Source of the DNA: Edolisoma coerulescens
Taxonomy: Eukaryota > Chordata > Aves > Passeriformes > Campephagidae
Length of the DNA: 64,000 nucleotides
Direction of reading: 5' to 3'
NCBI GenBank assembly: GCA_013397115.1
Contig: VWZW01004141.1
Span: forward strand, 434,001-498,000
A program made the translations under genes and the position numbers. Shown in pieces: positions 48,416-63,000 of the stretch. The notes below the pieces were generated by a model. The model saw nothing but the letters and a program-made list of their open reading frames with translations. It searched no databases and was not told the origin of the DNA. Within the stretch, counting starts at the first letter, position 1. Each line of letters begins with the position of its first letter.

Positions 48416-51400
48416 AATTCTTCAGGAATTATTAATCTTTAGAGGCCTGGACTTTGGTGATGAACAGAAACTTTTAATGCTGTTTATCTAGCAGACACAT
48501 TCATTTGTTTCCCCAGAGCCATTACTTGCTGTGCCATTCTCAATGTATCGCTGTGCCTTGATCTATCCACAGTCCCTGATTGTTATCTGCAAGTCTCATT
48601 ACACCAGGAGGACAATACCCCCAGGAAACCGAGACCATTTTCATACAGGACTATATCATTCTGACTCTTAACTCTAATTCAACCCTACACTCCTACTTTT
48701 AAACCTACATTTCACTTTAATGTGTAAATTATCCACTGCTTTAAAGAATCACTGCTAGATAATGCATTCTATTGTTATTTTTAAATGCAGATTTAAGTGG
48801 ACATAATGCAAACATCTTTTCATGAAACCCAAAGGGTGGTATTTTTTTTTCTTTCAGCTGTTGGGTGGTTTGGTTTTTGGGTTCTTTTTTTTAAAAATTT
48901 GTTACATGTTGAATTCCTTTTTGACATACCCTGGTAGAAACAAACCAAAAAGGACAAAAGAAATTCCATATTGGATAAATGGAAAGAACAAAGAAGAAAA
49001 CATAAAAAAGATAAATGGATACACTTACTAAACTAACCCTACAGCCATCTGAAATGGCTGATTAATAACTGTCCTCATACAGCCTATACTGCAGATACTT
49101 TCTAACAAGTACAGTAAGTGCAAGACATGTTTATTGAATATTGAAAAATATAAAATTGATATAAAACATGATTAGTAGGAAGGACAACTGTTAGAGTTGG
49201 TTTCAGAGAAACTAAATTTGCAGGATTTATGAATTCCCTTCAAGAGACTAAAAGATGTTTAGATGACTAAAGAGAGGAAAAAAATTGGATTTTGGCATTT
49301 CTTTAGCAGTTCCAAGCTTATCACTCGGAGTATATAATTCTTCTTAGCCCATTCTGCTAAATGAAGAATATGTCATCCCATTCAGTTCCAAAATTCAAAG
49401 CTTAAACAACTAAACCAACCAGCTTCTAAAATGCATCACCCTCTTCTGGCAGATGGAATAATTAAAGAGAAACTGAGTACAGTATCAACCAGAAATATAT
49501 GGTAGCCAGAGAAGTGAGGAAATAAATTGAAAATACACAGTATGTGCAAATGTCGAATGCTGAACATTTCAAATAACCTGCTCCCAGAAAATATTGGTTA
49601 GAAAAGGTAATATTTTACAGAACACAGAGGACTAGATGGTGTTCCACAATTTCAAAACATGCTTAATATTCTGAAGACATGGGTCACAGTAGCTTGTACT
49701 GTTTAATGTTTCTATTAACTCTCATTTATAAGCAAGTACCATCTGATTGCACTCAAAGCCCAATAAGGACTTTTTAAGATTGCCAGCAACCTTAATTCAA
49801 GGTGACTATTTCACTATCATATCTAGAAAGGTATTTCAGCTTCAAAGCCCTGAGACAGAAGAGCTCTGTATCTACAGCTCTCCAAAACACTGTCTGGATG
49901 GTGTGAACGTGAAATTAGGCACTCGAGTGAGAGGTGCCTCTAAATACCCACATGATCTATTCTGCTCTATGTAATTGTTCACCTCAGAAGCACCCAGACT
50001 GGAGATTACAGAGTATATTTGTTATTAAGATCAGGACAGCTATTAATAAAGGCCAATTTGGCAGCTATGTTAAAATTACAATAAATATTGTCAATGAGGG
50101 CAAATCAAAGAGAAAACTGCCTGTATCAGAAAGCTATCTCCAGGGGTGTTATGAATTCATTTTATTTCCTATTCTTCTCTGACCCAGCTGACATTATTAT
50201 TGAATATACATGTACTTGTTTGTCTTTTCATCCATAGCTAATGCAAAACACCACTTTAGGGAAAGAATAGGATTAAGTAGGATTTTTTATTTCATTATTA
50301 GAGCAATGCCATTTACTATAACACTAGAAGTTGTGTCAGCACATTTATTATAATCTACAATTTTCAGAGGTTTATAATTTGGAATGTGAAATTATTGCAA
50401 AGCAGAAATGTTGGGACAAAGCAACACATTTATCTGTGGTGTAAGTAGGGGCAATCTCATTGACTGACTACAATACCCACTTCCTCCAGGGATGAATTTG
50501 CTCCCAAAGCAGATTGTTCCTACATTACAAATTTAGCTAGACAAATGGCTGAACAAGGGCTTTATTAGGATGGGTTCTGTAAAAGTTGCACTAGAAATAG
50601 TAAGAGCATGAATACTGAAATGGGACTTGTAGCCCATGTTGACTTCTGAGTTCAGCAGATGTTTTGTGCACACCAGACCTGCTGGTTTGGGATCCTGTCA
50701 ACGAGCAAGTGAGGATTTGATCAGGAGACATGAGACAATTCACTCCCTGAAAAAGCACTACCACTCCATTTCAGTTATTTTTATAGAAGACTCTAAACTT
50801 CTTAAAGGAGGATTTTCACGGCATCCTTTTTTTTTTTGGTTTAATGTGTAACGTATTTAAATGCTCTTAACAAATGAACAAGGTCCTGATTGCTGGTACA
50901 CTTCTGGGAATGCTATGCATTTCTTCCTGCTCTGGTTGTGGACAGCTGGGATGGGAGTCTGCTGTGTTTATAGTAACATGTTTGGTGATACAGCTTCCTG
51001 AAGGAGGAGGCATTTAAAAGGCAGCATTGATAGGATAAGGTTCTGCATGTCTAATTTGGTCTGGGATCAGTTCACCACTGCACTGGGGCTCACTCCAATG
51101 TGAAAAAAGCCTTGTGGGAATGAAAGGGATGTAGGAAAGGGATGAGGGCATACTGGGCAATTCCCTGATCCTGAGCTTCCCAGAAAATTAACTCACTCGT
51201 GTCAAGCCACATCAGTACAAAATGCATATCCCATCTGAGTCACACCACAACAAATACAAGTGTTGCTTCTGCTGGAAGGAGGACAAGCAGTGGTGTTTGG
51301 TGTTAACCAGACAGACAGACATGCCATTCTTTTCTTGCCAGGTTTGTCTCTGGTAAAATGGGAATACATTTGTAAGATTTCTGTGCTACTAGTTATTCCA

Positions 51401-54400
51401 TTCGATATTAAAGAGAGAGCTTAGACTGCCGTAGCAAGTTTCAAACTTGTAAAACTTAACAAGACTTAATCCAGAACAGGCAGGAATCTAATAAATGTCT
51501 TTGAGGTGGAAAAAGCAGTACATTGCAGCTTGAGCTATGAAGCCCCTGTCACTCCTGTTTGCAACAATATTCCTATGGAGGGAACACTGTCCATGCAAAT
51601 AGTGACTAGCACTGAGATGCAACCTTTTCTACACCTGCACTTGCATGGAAATAAGGCCATCAGTTCAACACAATCTCTGCTGGTTTACCCCATGGACTTC
51701 ATACCCAACTTGTTTTTCATTTTCCTAGTGCAGTTCTCTGTAGTATATAAGGCTTCTCTGGGAGTGGTAACTCAAAAGGTATCATGCAAATGACAAACTG
51801 TATAATGGAATTCAGATGTATTTCAAGAATGTGTTGCACACACTGGAGCACAATTTTATCATTTATCAAGGGGGAAGAAGGGGGCCTATGTGTGTGAAAA
51901 CATCTAACAATAGATTTCCCCAGAGAAGTTCATAATACAGTGAACAAAAAACTGAGGAAATGAAAATAAACGGTAGAGTAATTCCAAAGGAAAAAAGAAG
52001 ATCTTTTGTTTTAAAACATCCCATCAATAAATCCTGAAACCTTATATTCATTCTTTTGCTGAAATGTGCAAGTCATCTTTACATTATTTCCTCTGACATA
52101 CTGTAAGAGATAGGGTAAAAGAAAATCTCAGACGATTAAATGGAATTTACAAGCACCATTTACCTTAATAGTCAGGACCATTTGTCCAGCAATTTTATAC
52201 ATACTTAAATAAAATTTATTAATTTTCCCTTCTCCTCATCCACCATTTTCTTTCATTACATTTTTGTCAATGATGAAGTCAGTCTTGCAAACTCTTACTC
52301 ACAGAAGTAACTTCTGCTCATTAAAGCAGTTTCAGTGGCCTGAATAGGGCTAATTTGCTGAAGGTATAGATCAACTCCTCAGTCTATGGCCTGAAATCAC
52401 CTCCCCTTAGAAAGGACTGAAGTCAAGTTTTGTGTCTTCATTGCTAAACAGCCTGTGAGCAACAGAGGTGCCTGTTCTCTTCCCTGCCACAGGAAAGGCA
52501 CTCATTACCCTGCTGACATGGCCAGCCTCCCTCTGGCCAGTGATGGAGAACGATGGCTTGCTAGGGCACCCTCCACTGTGTGTTGTCACACGCAGCCTGC
52601 CTTCGTGTTCCTGGCACCATATCAGTAATTAGTGTAATTACAACTGGTGAGAAAGAAGTAACCCCTGTGGTTTTCTATTAGGTACCTCACAATTAGAGAG
52701 TGCACTTCATTACTCATCTCTCCGTATCATCTCTTAATTTCAAAAGGATTAAGCAAAATTAATTCTTTCAGTAGAAGAATTTCTTTATCCAGCCATCCAT
52801 TAATGTCTATGTATAAAAAGCTCTTCAAGGCAACTAAGATATTAAGTTGCTACTAAGTGCATGATAACTACTGCTCTGTTGACAGGCATTTTGTGTTTCA
52901 TTAAAGCTGAGACAAGAACTTTGGGAGGAGGGAGAAACCTGCTGCCAAATTTTATGGGAATCTGTATGTTTAGCACAAATTATACTCTGGTATATCCAAT
53001 AAGTTCACAGCTCTATTGAGCTTCAATCCTGCTTGCAAACAATGCTTCCAACAGAATGGGATCAGAATGGGGTCAAAATATTTTAACAGTGTAATAGGAA
53101 GTGGCAAGAAAATCACAGAAAGGAGTAGCCTTTTGTTTCAAGCTGGTGAATTGATATTTTTGCCTTAAACAATGCTAGTACCACGGGTTTGCCTTCTGCC
53201 TTAGAAAAGTGCCATCTCCTTCACCTTGTGCTTCCTTCACTGCACAGTGACTCTTCAGTAAAACACACATCTCTGCTTGGTAAGTTCAGAGTATGATGTA
53301 TCATTGAAGCAAAAAGAGGGGGGAAAAGGAGAGAAAAGAGAGACAAGAACAAAGAAAAGTATGGGTCCAGGAGAAACACAGGGAAGGACTGACAGTTTCT
53401 AAAAATGCCAGTATAAAATGTGCATTCTTCAAGTTTGTGAAGAATAAAAATGAGTACCCCACCTTTTTTAGTGTGTCCAATTCTGACAGTGTGCACAGAG
53501 CTTTTAATATTTTCCCTTTGATAAACTGCAATGGCTGATATAATTTTGGGTTCTGCTATTTATCAAGAGCAATATATAGTCCAAGAGCCATTTCTGTGAT
53601 ACATACTCATTTCCAATACATTCCACATGAAAAACACCTGCTTACTCGAACCACATTTGATTAAAAGTGTCTCCTAGCCAGAGCACCAGTATTTTCTCTG
53701 GTAAACAAGCCTTCAGCTGGCATATTTACACACAAAGCCTATAGAAACTTAGCACACAGTTAAACAATGATTGATAATTCTACCACAACTTGCAAAGGTG
53801 ACTTTAAAAAATCACACCAGAAAATATAATAAAGAAATTTGTTCAACAAGGAATGAAATAACACAGGACTGGCTCATCTATCCAATGTTCTACAGTGCAT
53901 ATGGAAGGACATTAGTTTTATTCATTGATTATATTCTTTTATCTTTCATTTTATTCCTTTTTTTAATCTGGTAACAAAGTGAGTCCTTCAAGGAGCTGTT
54001 TGATGAGCTGTCAGTACCAACATGACATTCACAAATCTTTCTCTGTGCACTCTTTTCCCCTCACACAGACTAATCTTGTATCTGAAGAGCAGATCAAACT
54101 CTTTTGTTTCTGCAGATTGGAAATGAGTTGTGTCTGGCAAATCTGAAGCTTCAATAACCTGTTCTGGAGTGGAAGCAGCTTTTTTTGTTCATGAAAACCT
54201 TTTTACTGACCTTTTGCATCTCTTTCTGCCATTTGAACTATTTGCCTCTAATTTCCACCTGCCGTCTGTGAAGTTCAGCGCCATGAAGAGAGATCACACT
54301 TCAGTGTTAGTGACAGGAATGACACTGAGTCCTGAAGGCCCTTTGCAGAGGCAGCACAGACTGAGATGAACTCTGCTCCTCTGGCATTAGGACTGTGTGG

Positions 54401-56483
54401 AGCTGGGCAGGGGGTGATGAGGAGGAGAAGAAACTCCTCCATGCCTGCTGCGGGGTAAGGCAACACAGCAGCTCACCAGGTGAGTGCAGGAATAGCAGCA
54501 AAGACTCCCTGGCAGTGGCCTCAGGCTGAGAGGCGTTTAAATCCCTGCAGCCAATTAGTCCTCAAGAATGAATTGTTGGGGAGGGGTGGTCCTGTGACCC
54601 TGTAAGTGGGTCTGGCTTCTTCATTTCTGGGCAAATGAACAACAACTTAGTAAAAATGTGAAGTAAGTCTTTACTTGTTCAAAAGGAAAACTCAAGATGT
54701 TTAATAAAGACTGGTAGAAGGAGCTCTTCCAGCTTCAGACACTGAAAAAGGCACACAATGCAGTTGTGACATGGCTTTTGGTGATACGTTATGGAGAATG
54801 GGACCTCAAGCTTCAGAAACAGTCCTTGTGCATATGGAGGAAAGTGAAATTTGCCACATCAGATTTTTAAAGAACGCTGTAAGCTTAGTGGCTGACTTAC
54901 ACATTTTCAGGGGTGTGCATTACCAAAGCAGAATTCCAAGCAGGAATCCAAGTCCTCTGTTTTGGCCTTCTGATGGTGCATGGTGAGTAAAGAGAAGGGG
55001 TCGGCCTCAGAGAAGATGAGCAAGTACCAGGGGCTTGTGTGTGCATGGGAGAACTGGCCAGGCCTTTCAGGGCTGCAAAGGCACCACACCTCTACAAGAA
55101 GTACTGCTGGACTATGCCTGGTACACAGGGTAGTTCAGGGATGATCATCAGCAAAAATCCCCATAGAAAGCAAATATAAGGTGATCTTGGGGAAGGCGAG
55201 TTTCATTTCCACTGCCCTAATTTGTAATCAGTTTTTAAAGACACTTTTGTACCTGCAAAATCCTACATCAAGAATCCACAGCAATCCCACAGATCTCATA
55301 CAGACTTTGCAAAGAGAAATGCATCTTCAGTAAGACTGTTCACTCCTATCCCTAAATGAACATTCTGTTGATCAGTCTAGAAATGTATAAACAGATTAAT
55401 CCAAGCAGTACTAAAACTAATGTAAATAGAGGGGATAAAACCAAGCAAGACTAAAACTAATATAAATAGATCAGATAAATGAAAAAAATACTTAAATGAT
55501 TTCTGAATCTGGATGATTTATAAGGCACTGCATATGCATGAGAGAAATCAAGTACCAAGCACAGTCCTGAAAACACTGACTCATGCAAATAATCCTTGCT
55601 CCTGCAAGCACTATTTTTCAGGCTCAGATCCAAACACAATGCCTGACACTGTTTGCTCTGATAATCACTCTAAGATAAACAGATATGAATAACTGCAAAT
55701 ACTTCCAAGCATTTCCTTTCACTTATAATGTAAAAAGAAAAATTAGAGGATAAAATGAAAATGTATGTTTCCACTTCCAGATTTCATACATCATTAATTC
55801 TGTAAAAATATATCCATCTTCATGCTGATAGTTCTCTTTGCTTGGCAAGCTTGAAGAATGCAATATGCTAGATAACCTGATTGAAAATTTGATCCTACTG
55901 TTTAACAAAATGAGGATTGTTTCAGAAGGGGCTCCACCATGTCTGTGCACATTTTCCCCTAAGTAACAGTGTAAGACTTGTATTTCCCCAGACAGCTGAA
56001 CATTTACATTGATGTACTTGGCTACAGATCCAATCTTGCTCTGGCTATAATACAGGAGAATTTTCCTCAGTATTTTGAATTATGGCACCGAAATAATTTA
56101 ACAGTGCCTTCTGTGCATGTTACACAAGTTTTCTGATACAGTTAGCTCTTACTGAAAGTTTGCTTACCCTATAAATAGTGCCACATGGTTAAACCATTCT
56201 TTGTCCTGGAAATAGAGGATATTTTTTTCAGTATCACTGCAAATAGTGTAACTCTGGAGAAACCAGCATTTCCCCACAGCCAGGCACACCCTAGGTACAC
56301 ACACCCTCCAATCTTTATATTCCCTGGGAAGCCCAGGTTACTTCTGAGCTCTCTGCGAATTTGTGCTTGCAGAGCCCTCTATAGTGTTGGAAGAATGAAG
56401 CTGTGAGGAACCAAGAAAGGAACATTCAGTGGTTGGTTTAAATGGGGACATCAGGGATACTCACAGACACGATTTATGTCCAG
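48416..56483. other. Intronic or non-coding sequence
   Basis: Long AT-rich interval with no recognisable exon on either strand and no confident transposon. It contains T runs (48842-48850, 50827-50838), a purine-rich stretch at 53310-53400 and the 40-bp tandem duplication at 55.4 kb. Confidence 0.5.
55401..55480. repeat. 40-bp tandem duplication
   Basis: Two head-to-tail copies (55401-55440, 55441-55480) share ccaagca, the run actaaaactaat and taaataga, and both end with gataaa plus one base. They differ at about six positions, so the duplication is not recent. Confidence 0.88.
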
Positions 56484-56790
56484 TTACAGAATCACAGAAT
56501 GGCTGGAGTGGGAAGGTACCTCTGGAGATCACCTACTTCAGCCCCTCTGCTAAAGCAGGTTCACCCAGAGCAGGTTGCACAGGATCACATCCAGACAGGT
56601 TTTGAATATCTCCAGTGAGGGACACTCCACAATCTCTCTGGGCAGCCTGTTCCAGTGTTCAGTCACAGTCCCACTACAGAAGTTTCTCCTCCTATTCAGA
56701 TGGAACTTTCTGTGTTTCAATTTGTACCCACGGTCCCTTGTCCTCTCTGCTTTAATATCTCTCCCAAATTCATCTTGAGACCACCCCGGT
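56484..56790 (-). mobile_element. CR1 LINE, 5'-truncated 3' end
   Basis: Read left to right this is the reverse complement of a CR1 3' end. It runs 'acagaatcacagaatggctg', 'gaaggtacctctggagatca', 'cagcccctctgctaaagcag', 'gttcacccagagcaggttgc', 'ctctctgggcagcctgttcc' and, further in, 'cagatggaactttctgtgtt' with 'cccttgtcctctc'. The cacagaat octamer marks the 3' terminus at the left. It is in the gene's orientation and is the best preserved CR1 of the window, so probably the youngest. The right edge is approximate. Confidence 0.92.
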
Positions 56791-57224
56791 CTTCCTTTAC
56801 CACAAAGCCTTTGAGGAACATTGTGGCTGATTCTCTGAGAGGCAGGTTAATATTATTTTCATACCAAATTAGTTATGAGATGAAATATACGTTACTATTG
56901 AAAAAAACCTCAAAATATGGTCCTCTGTGCTAAGAACATTCTAAAAAAGAAAATTCCAGACTACCAATTTTTTGCCTTTCCTTTTGACCATTTATATCAT
57001 GTCTGGCACTTGGTTTCTTTGTCCATGACTTCAGTACCTCAATGTTATTATCAGACAAATAATCCAGAAAATTAGTACATAAAATTGATAAATGGATACC
57101 CAGTGTTTTTCTTCAAAGGGCAAAACTTAGGGATGATGCAGAGTAAACTTAATTTAATTGATGAAGTCTAATGACATCATGACTTTTACAAAGACAAATA
57201 ATAGAATAATAATATGTCAAAATT

Positions 57225-57290
57225 GTCAGACTGGATTGGGCCCATGGTACATCTAGTTCTACATCTTGTCAGAGGAGGTTGTTCAATGGA
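57225..57290 (+). mobile_element. Possible fragment of an old amniote interspersed repeat
   Basis: The words 'tcagactggattgggcccat', 'ggtacatctagttctacatc' and 'ttgtcagagg' resemble a family common in turtle and crocodilian genomes (gtcagac..gatgg.cc..tggtccatctagt.cagtatcctgtc). The class is not certain, and the match rests on memory of the consensus. Confidence 0.4.
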
Positions 57291-59180
57291 ACAATTTTGT
57301 AGTACTGAGCTATTTTTCCTAATACAGCTGGAATGAGACACTGGTTCATTATGCTCATGAAGCACCTATGTCTCCCCAAAATCTTCACTGCAATCTTTTT
57401 ACAGAGTTTCTTTGAACCCTGGCTCCACTGTTGGCAGGAACCTGAGTCCTAACTGTAGTCTGCGTAAGAACCTATTTGTTTTTCCTGGCCTTTTTATCCT
57501 AAAATTTAAATTATGAGAAAATAAATGGGAATTTCATAGGTTTTAAGTGAGTCTAGGTGCTTGCTTCCCATCAGATTTCAAAATTCATTTTCTATCAGAA
57601 TAGTTATAAGGACACACCTTTTGTCCTAAGACTATTCTTTTGTACTTTATCATCTCACTCTACACAGCTGCCATAGCAAGTCTAAATCTTAGTGACAATT
57701 ATCTTCTGAGGAACAAGGGTGTACATTCACCTTACGCCTGACTTGCAAGCTGCAAAGCCCTCCCCACGTTTCTGAGTTTTGATGTTAGTTCCATTGAAAA
57801 AGGATGAGTCCCACTAAGAGGAAATTGCACAACACACCTTGTGCACGAGCTGCTAATCTACAGACTAATCCAGTTGATACATATGGTTAGGCAGTTGGGT
57901 AACTATCAGGGCACAAGACCACCTTTCATCTCCTAAGGTAATGCAGAAGTTATATCTCAAATCCAATTTAAATTGGTGCTCCCTTGAGCTCAAAGATAAT
58001 TTCTCTCTAATCCTCTTCTGGTTGTCTATAGGGTAACCTTCAAAATCTCAGAAATGACACTGTAAAGAAATGATCAAGCCGTAATTTTTTAGCACAAAAC
58101 CCAGCTATTTTTCCTGGTAGCACTATGCTCCAGCTGTTATCAGATTCAAGAATTCTTCAGCTGCCTTGAACTCTGCATTTATTTTACTTTTCTAGATTTT
58201 TGCCAATGAAAATACCTCGGCACTGCTTGAAGAGAAAATAATCTTGTCACTTTTATTGTGCCATTCCTGAGATGATGAAGGTCATGCTAACTACAAGTCT
58301 GTTCCAATTGCTACGGGGTTGGGTGAGGTGGGCTTTTTATTTTATTTTTGGTTTTCCCCTAGCTCCTACCACAAAGTAATAGGGATTTTCCCCTTTCATT
58401 CATCTTGCCTTTTGTTGTTTTTAATCGACCACCCATCAGTGCCGAATTGCCTTGTAACTGTCTGCTGAGCTTTCATTTGACAGAGATAGCTGCTATTGTT
58501 AGCAGGAGCCTTCACTTCAGCCCATTTAACTTTCCTCAGTTTGACAGCTTCACAATAGCCACCTTCCATCTAAAGAAAACTGTGATTTAGTAGAAAGGGA
58601 ATGTGGGACAACAGCCTGATCTGTCACTCAGTCTCCAGTGAGTTCTCTTGGCATAAAGTTCCCCCACAAAGCTGGAGGATGAAATACTACATGAAAATAA
58701 GACGGTCATGAGACATGTTCAGTTATGTATTCTGGCAAAATCTAAACAGCAATCACACTTAAAAATACAGCTCTTTCCTGTCAGTAATACCCCACGCTGG
58801 GCAGCAAAATAAATATTTTGACTAATTCTAAATTTCCATTTTTTACTTACATTCCAGAGTAATACTTGACTTTTTTCCCCCTCTTTTATTCACCTAGTAA
58901 TTGTTCTCAGATTGATCTACAACAGCTCCTAGTGGAAACAATATGTCACAAGTAAATTAAAGCTTTCATTGGACCAGTCGTTGGTCCTACTCCATGTAAG
59001 TCTACATGAAAAGATGTTGATGAATTAAGAGCCTGAATGTCCTCCCTTACTGACGACTAAAAAAGTCAAATTATAGCTGCCTTAGCACAGCCTCTAAATA
59101 CTTCCAAGCCCAGCTCCACGCTCAGCTTTCCTTTCATATGTGCTGTGGAAATACATTTGTAGCTGATTTTTAACTCTTGT

Positions 59181-59236
59181 GCATTTATGCCTAATGCCCT
59201 TTTGCATTTAAGCCTAATGCCCTTTTGCATTTAACC
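59181..59236. repeat. 23-bp tandem repeat, 2.4 copies
   Basis: The unit gcatttaagcctaatgcccttt plus one t is present at 59181-59203 (one change) and 59204-59226, with a partial copy at 59227-59236. It is nearly identical between copies, so it is recent or under gene-conversion-like homogenisation. Confidence 0.9.
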
Positions 59237-60051
59237 TTAAATCTGGTTTTATCATCCGGCATAAATGACAAGCTGTAGACATCCCACTACTAGATTTCCA
59301 GGCACCATTTTTTTCCTAGCCAGTTAAATATCATTATTTTCTTGTCCAAAATCTTGGTTCCCAGTTTGATGAATGCTCTCTTGCTAAAAAATGTGTCTAG
59401 AAAATTGAATTTGATTACCAGAAAGCATAATTTATTTCAGTCTATCTATATGCCTTTCTTTAACTCTCATTTAACTTCATCAGAAGAGGCAGGAGAAAAC
59501 AGAGTTGGTAGAGCTGCGTGCTGCAAAAGGAACCCACTGAACTGACTTATACATTCACTGGAGTTTAAGAATGATTTCCTGGTATTTAAAATAAAAAAGT
59601 TACTTTGGTAGTGGTGACTCTCACCGAGCAACACAGGAACTTTTGTTTTGCAGCAGCCATTCAAAACTGCATGAAGAAATTACCACAACTGTATAGAAAG
59701 GTGTGTATAGAAATGGAGACAGAAAATCAGGTAACAGATAAACTCCAACAAAAAGACAGATAATAGTTACAAGAGAAGCATCTATTGCCCAGAGTTCACT
59801 TGTGAGAGAATACCCATGAGGCTACAACTCGGAAGAACACCAGACTGCTCCACTGTTTCTAATTAGAGAGGACATCCTTCATTTTATAGCTCCTGTGGAC
59901 TAATTTGTAGAGAGCCATATCCCCTAAAGCTTTCTGTAAACCAAATTAAAACTCATTCCATCAAGGAGTTTTAGCAATATATGGTCTCTGATCACAATAC
60001 ATACTCATGGTCATGGAGCTGCTGCAGGCAGTCAGCTGGGGGGATGCTGCC

Positions 60052-60081
60052 TTTTTTTTTTTTTTTTTTTTATTTTTTTTT
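60052..60081. repeat. Long T tract
   Basis: Twenty T, one A and nine T in a row. On the minus strand this is an A-rich tail-like sequence, but no processed gene copy is visible immediately to its right on the plus strand (the 5' side of the tail on the minus strand). It is called simple sequence. Confidence 0.85.
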
Positions 60082-63000
60082 AAGGAAATAGCAAATTTCT
60101 TCTAGGAAAAAACATTTTGAAGACCAGAGAATCTGGTTCTGTTTAAACAGTTATTCATGAGAAGGAACAGTACAGACAGTCTCTCTCTACTGATTTTCTT
60201 GGTATTCTCTGACTTTTAATTAAAACATTTTTCTTCCTCCTTTTTTTTACTCAAGACACCCCAAAGCTTCAGCTCAACAAACACTACTAGCAATATTTTT
60301 TTCTCTAAATTAAAAAAAGTTCGCTTAGGGCTTATTGGAAGCCTTAAGACTCCATGAATGCTTTTGAAGTTTGCAGTCCCTTCCCAACCCAGAAAGCATT
60401 CATATCATGTGCAGCAGTAACACAAACACCCTACTGGTCTTTAACCCAGCTCTGGACAAGGGGAGGAGATTCTGTCTCTATGCCCATTCAGCCTTTGCCC
60501 TCTATGCCACCATCAAGAGTGCCAAGCAGCATTACAGCTCCTGGATTTGGACACGTGTCCATTAGACTCCAAGGGAGAACTTCATTTCACAAAGACACTG
60601 AATAGCTCTGAGAGTGTGACTACTTTTGTTCTCTACGAATATGCCTTGAATTTGAATTGGTAACCTGAAGGTGAAAGGATCCATCATCCTTATTGTCAGG
60701 GCAGCCCGTGCCAGCCACGATGCCCTTTACACCAACAATTTGGTGTCACTTGGTGGTTGAACTTCTTACACACACACAAGTCCCCGAACACACGCCCCTT
60801 TTCCATCCCGGTGGGGTCTGATATAAACACACAAATTTATGTGCTTGTATCACTCAACACTGCAAACACCAAGTTAGATGTTTGTTTCCTCCCACATGCA
60901 AAGGGACTGAGCTAAATTTCTTCAAGCAAGATTTGAAGAAAGTATTTATCACAGCTGGTATAATTACAGAATTACCTGTGAAAACCCACAAAGGCTGAGG
61001 GATCTAACGAATAAGTGGAAAACTACAGCATAATATCAAACAAAATGTCTACAGTCGAAATATTCCACTTGGTAAAGGTCACATACTCCCTGCCTTGAGG
61101 AACAGCAGAGCACACTTTGAATGCAGGCAGGTGAGAGCTTTGCCTATATTATGTGAGGAGATTTTGATAAACATTCCAACCTATTTTGACAACGGGTGGC
61201 CAATATGGCAAAGTGGTTCACTGTGGTTCACAGTGGCAGTTTGATATTAAGAACTGAACAGTAAGAAATTTGATAGGCTGGCCCAAAATGCTGAGAGTTA
61301 TTAACCTTGAGAAGCTTCTGGAAATGGGATGCCCTGAGCAGGCACCACTGCCAGGGGGAGTCCCCAAATCCCCAGAAGGGGGCTGCTGACCACTCCACTC
61401 TGCCTGCTATACCCAGCTCCTTTCCCCCCACTCTCTGTACTTGTCTCTCCCATAAGCCTTTATCCACTCATTTCAAACAAAACAAATATATTCACTGTTG
61501 TTTAAAGGCTCATCTACATTTCCTGTGAGCTATTTTCATCAGCAGCACTCTATTAAAGTTATTTCAAAGTAAACTAGAGAGTGAGAGCAGACACTGTGTA
61601 GCACTATATCATGTGTCTTCTCAAACCAGTTAAATCTCAGCAAGAAGCAAAAAAAAAAAAAAGAGATCTATTTAAAACTAGATTAAGCTCAAGCTGCTAA
61701 AGCATAATAAATTGCTCTATTTTAACTGACTGAACTGTGCACACTTAGAATACAAGGGCATATTTCATTTGGGTTTATGCAATTGTTCAGTCTACTTTTC
61801 TACCATTTCACCCATCACCAGATGAGAGAACTTGTCAGGCAAAATTGTAGTTAATGATGTTTAATGGTGGCTAAGCCCAATAGACTTGTTTATTTCTCTT
61901 CTTCTTTTTTGTTGCTTTACTCTCACTGAAATAATGAAAATATTACATGAAAAACTTCTATATTATTTGCAGGAAAAGCTTCCATTACCAATGCTAGGTA
62001 ACATAAAGCTTTATCTGATTTATACAGCAATCTATATAAATCTACTTTTATGTTTTATTTGATTCCAGCCATTAGGCTGTGCTAGGAAGTAATTCTAAAA
62101 TATATATCATAGTGGCAATTCACTGTACTATACCAAATTAATCTACATAAATCTATACCTGTGTGCAGGGAACCAGCATGGTAACATCACCAGTATGGAG
62201 GAGGAAAGGATGCCAGTAATTCTACTTGTAGGCTTTCTAGGAAGTTCAATCTTTCTCTATCTACTGAGCAGAATACAAATGTCCCCCGTTGACAAAATTC
62301 CTCCCTCTAAATTAACTCTACCATCATTAGCACAGCTCTTACATTCCAAATTTCAGAATATGAAACTGCATATTAGGAGAGGTATTTCCTCTTTATGACT
62401 GATCTAAAAGTCAGAGAGCTGGAGCACGAATGGGCTGTTTGGAACAGCATATCCTTTTAAAAACCTGTACTCCTTACTGATTTAAGTTCCTTACATAGCT
62501 GAAGCCAGTGTGCTCTGCACAGTGGAATGAGGCCAGCTGGCAGAGTAGGAGCATATCAGCATTCTGACTGCTTTTCTTTTGTTTGAATATTACCTCAGTG
62601 GCCACACACTAAACGATGTGAACTTGATGGGCTTGACTATGACCTCAGCTAAACTGAACAATATGAAGCTGGCACATCTGTAATCTCAGGCTTGCTATTT
62701 TTCAATTTATTTTTCACCTGATTTGTATTAAGATGTGGTTCAAATTTTAAAATAAAAATAAAAAGGGTCTTTCTGCATTCCAAATCAATCAGCAAATGCT
62801 GGCATGCCAGAAGGCAGGCTTCATCTGCCTCTTCACACCACATTTGGTGGATCCCTGACTTATGAGAGCTTGATTTCTAAATGTTTATGCAGAAAGAAAA
62901 GCTTTACACATCCGCTCCTTCTCAGATAGCCTACAGGGATTTCTGGCAATACTTTTTTTTTCCCCCCCTGCCTTCCAGGTTTTCTCCCTGTGGATACATA

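Noticed and set aside
47623..48491. Overlapping open frames of 202 and 223 codons on the plus strand, plus long minus-strand frames
   Set aside because: They lie in a C-rich repeat-like block where stop codons are rare. All frames are open together and the translations are low-complexity Ser/Pro/Leu text without a domain.
62585..62660. gtgaacttgatgggcttgac, similar to a CR1 3' region
   Set aside because: Only one word fits. The terminal octamers and the upstream CR1 text are missing.
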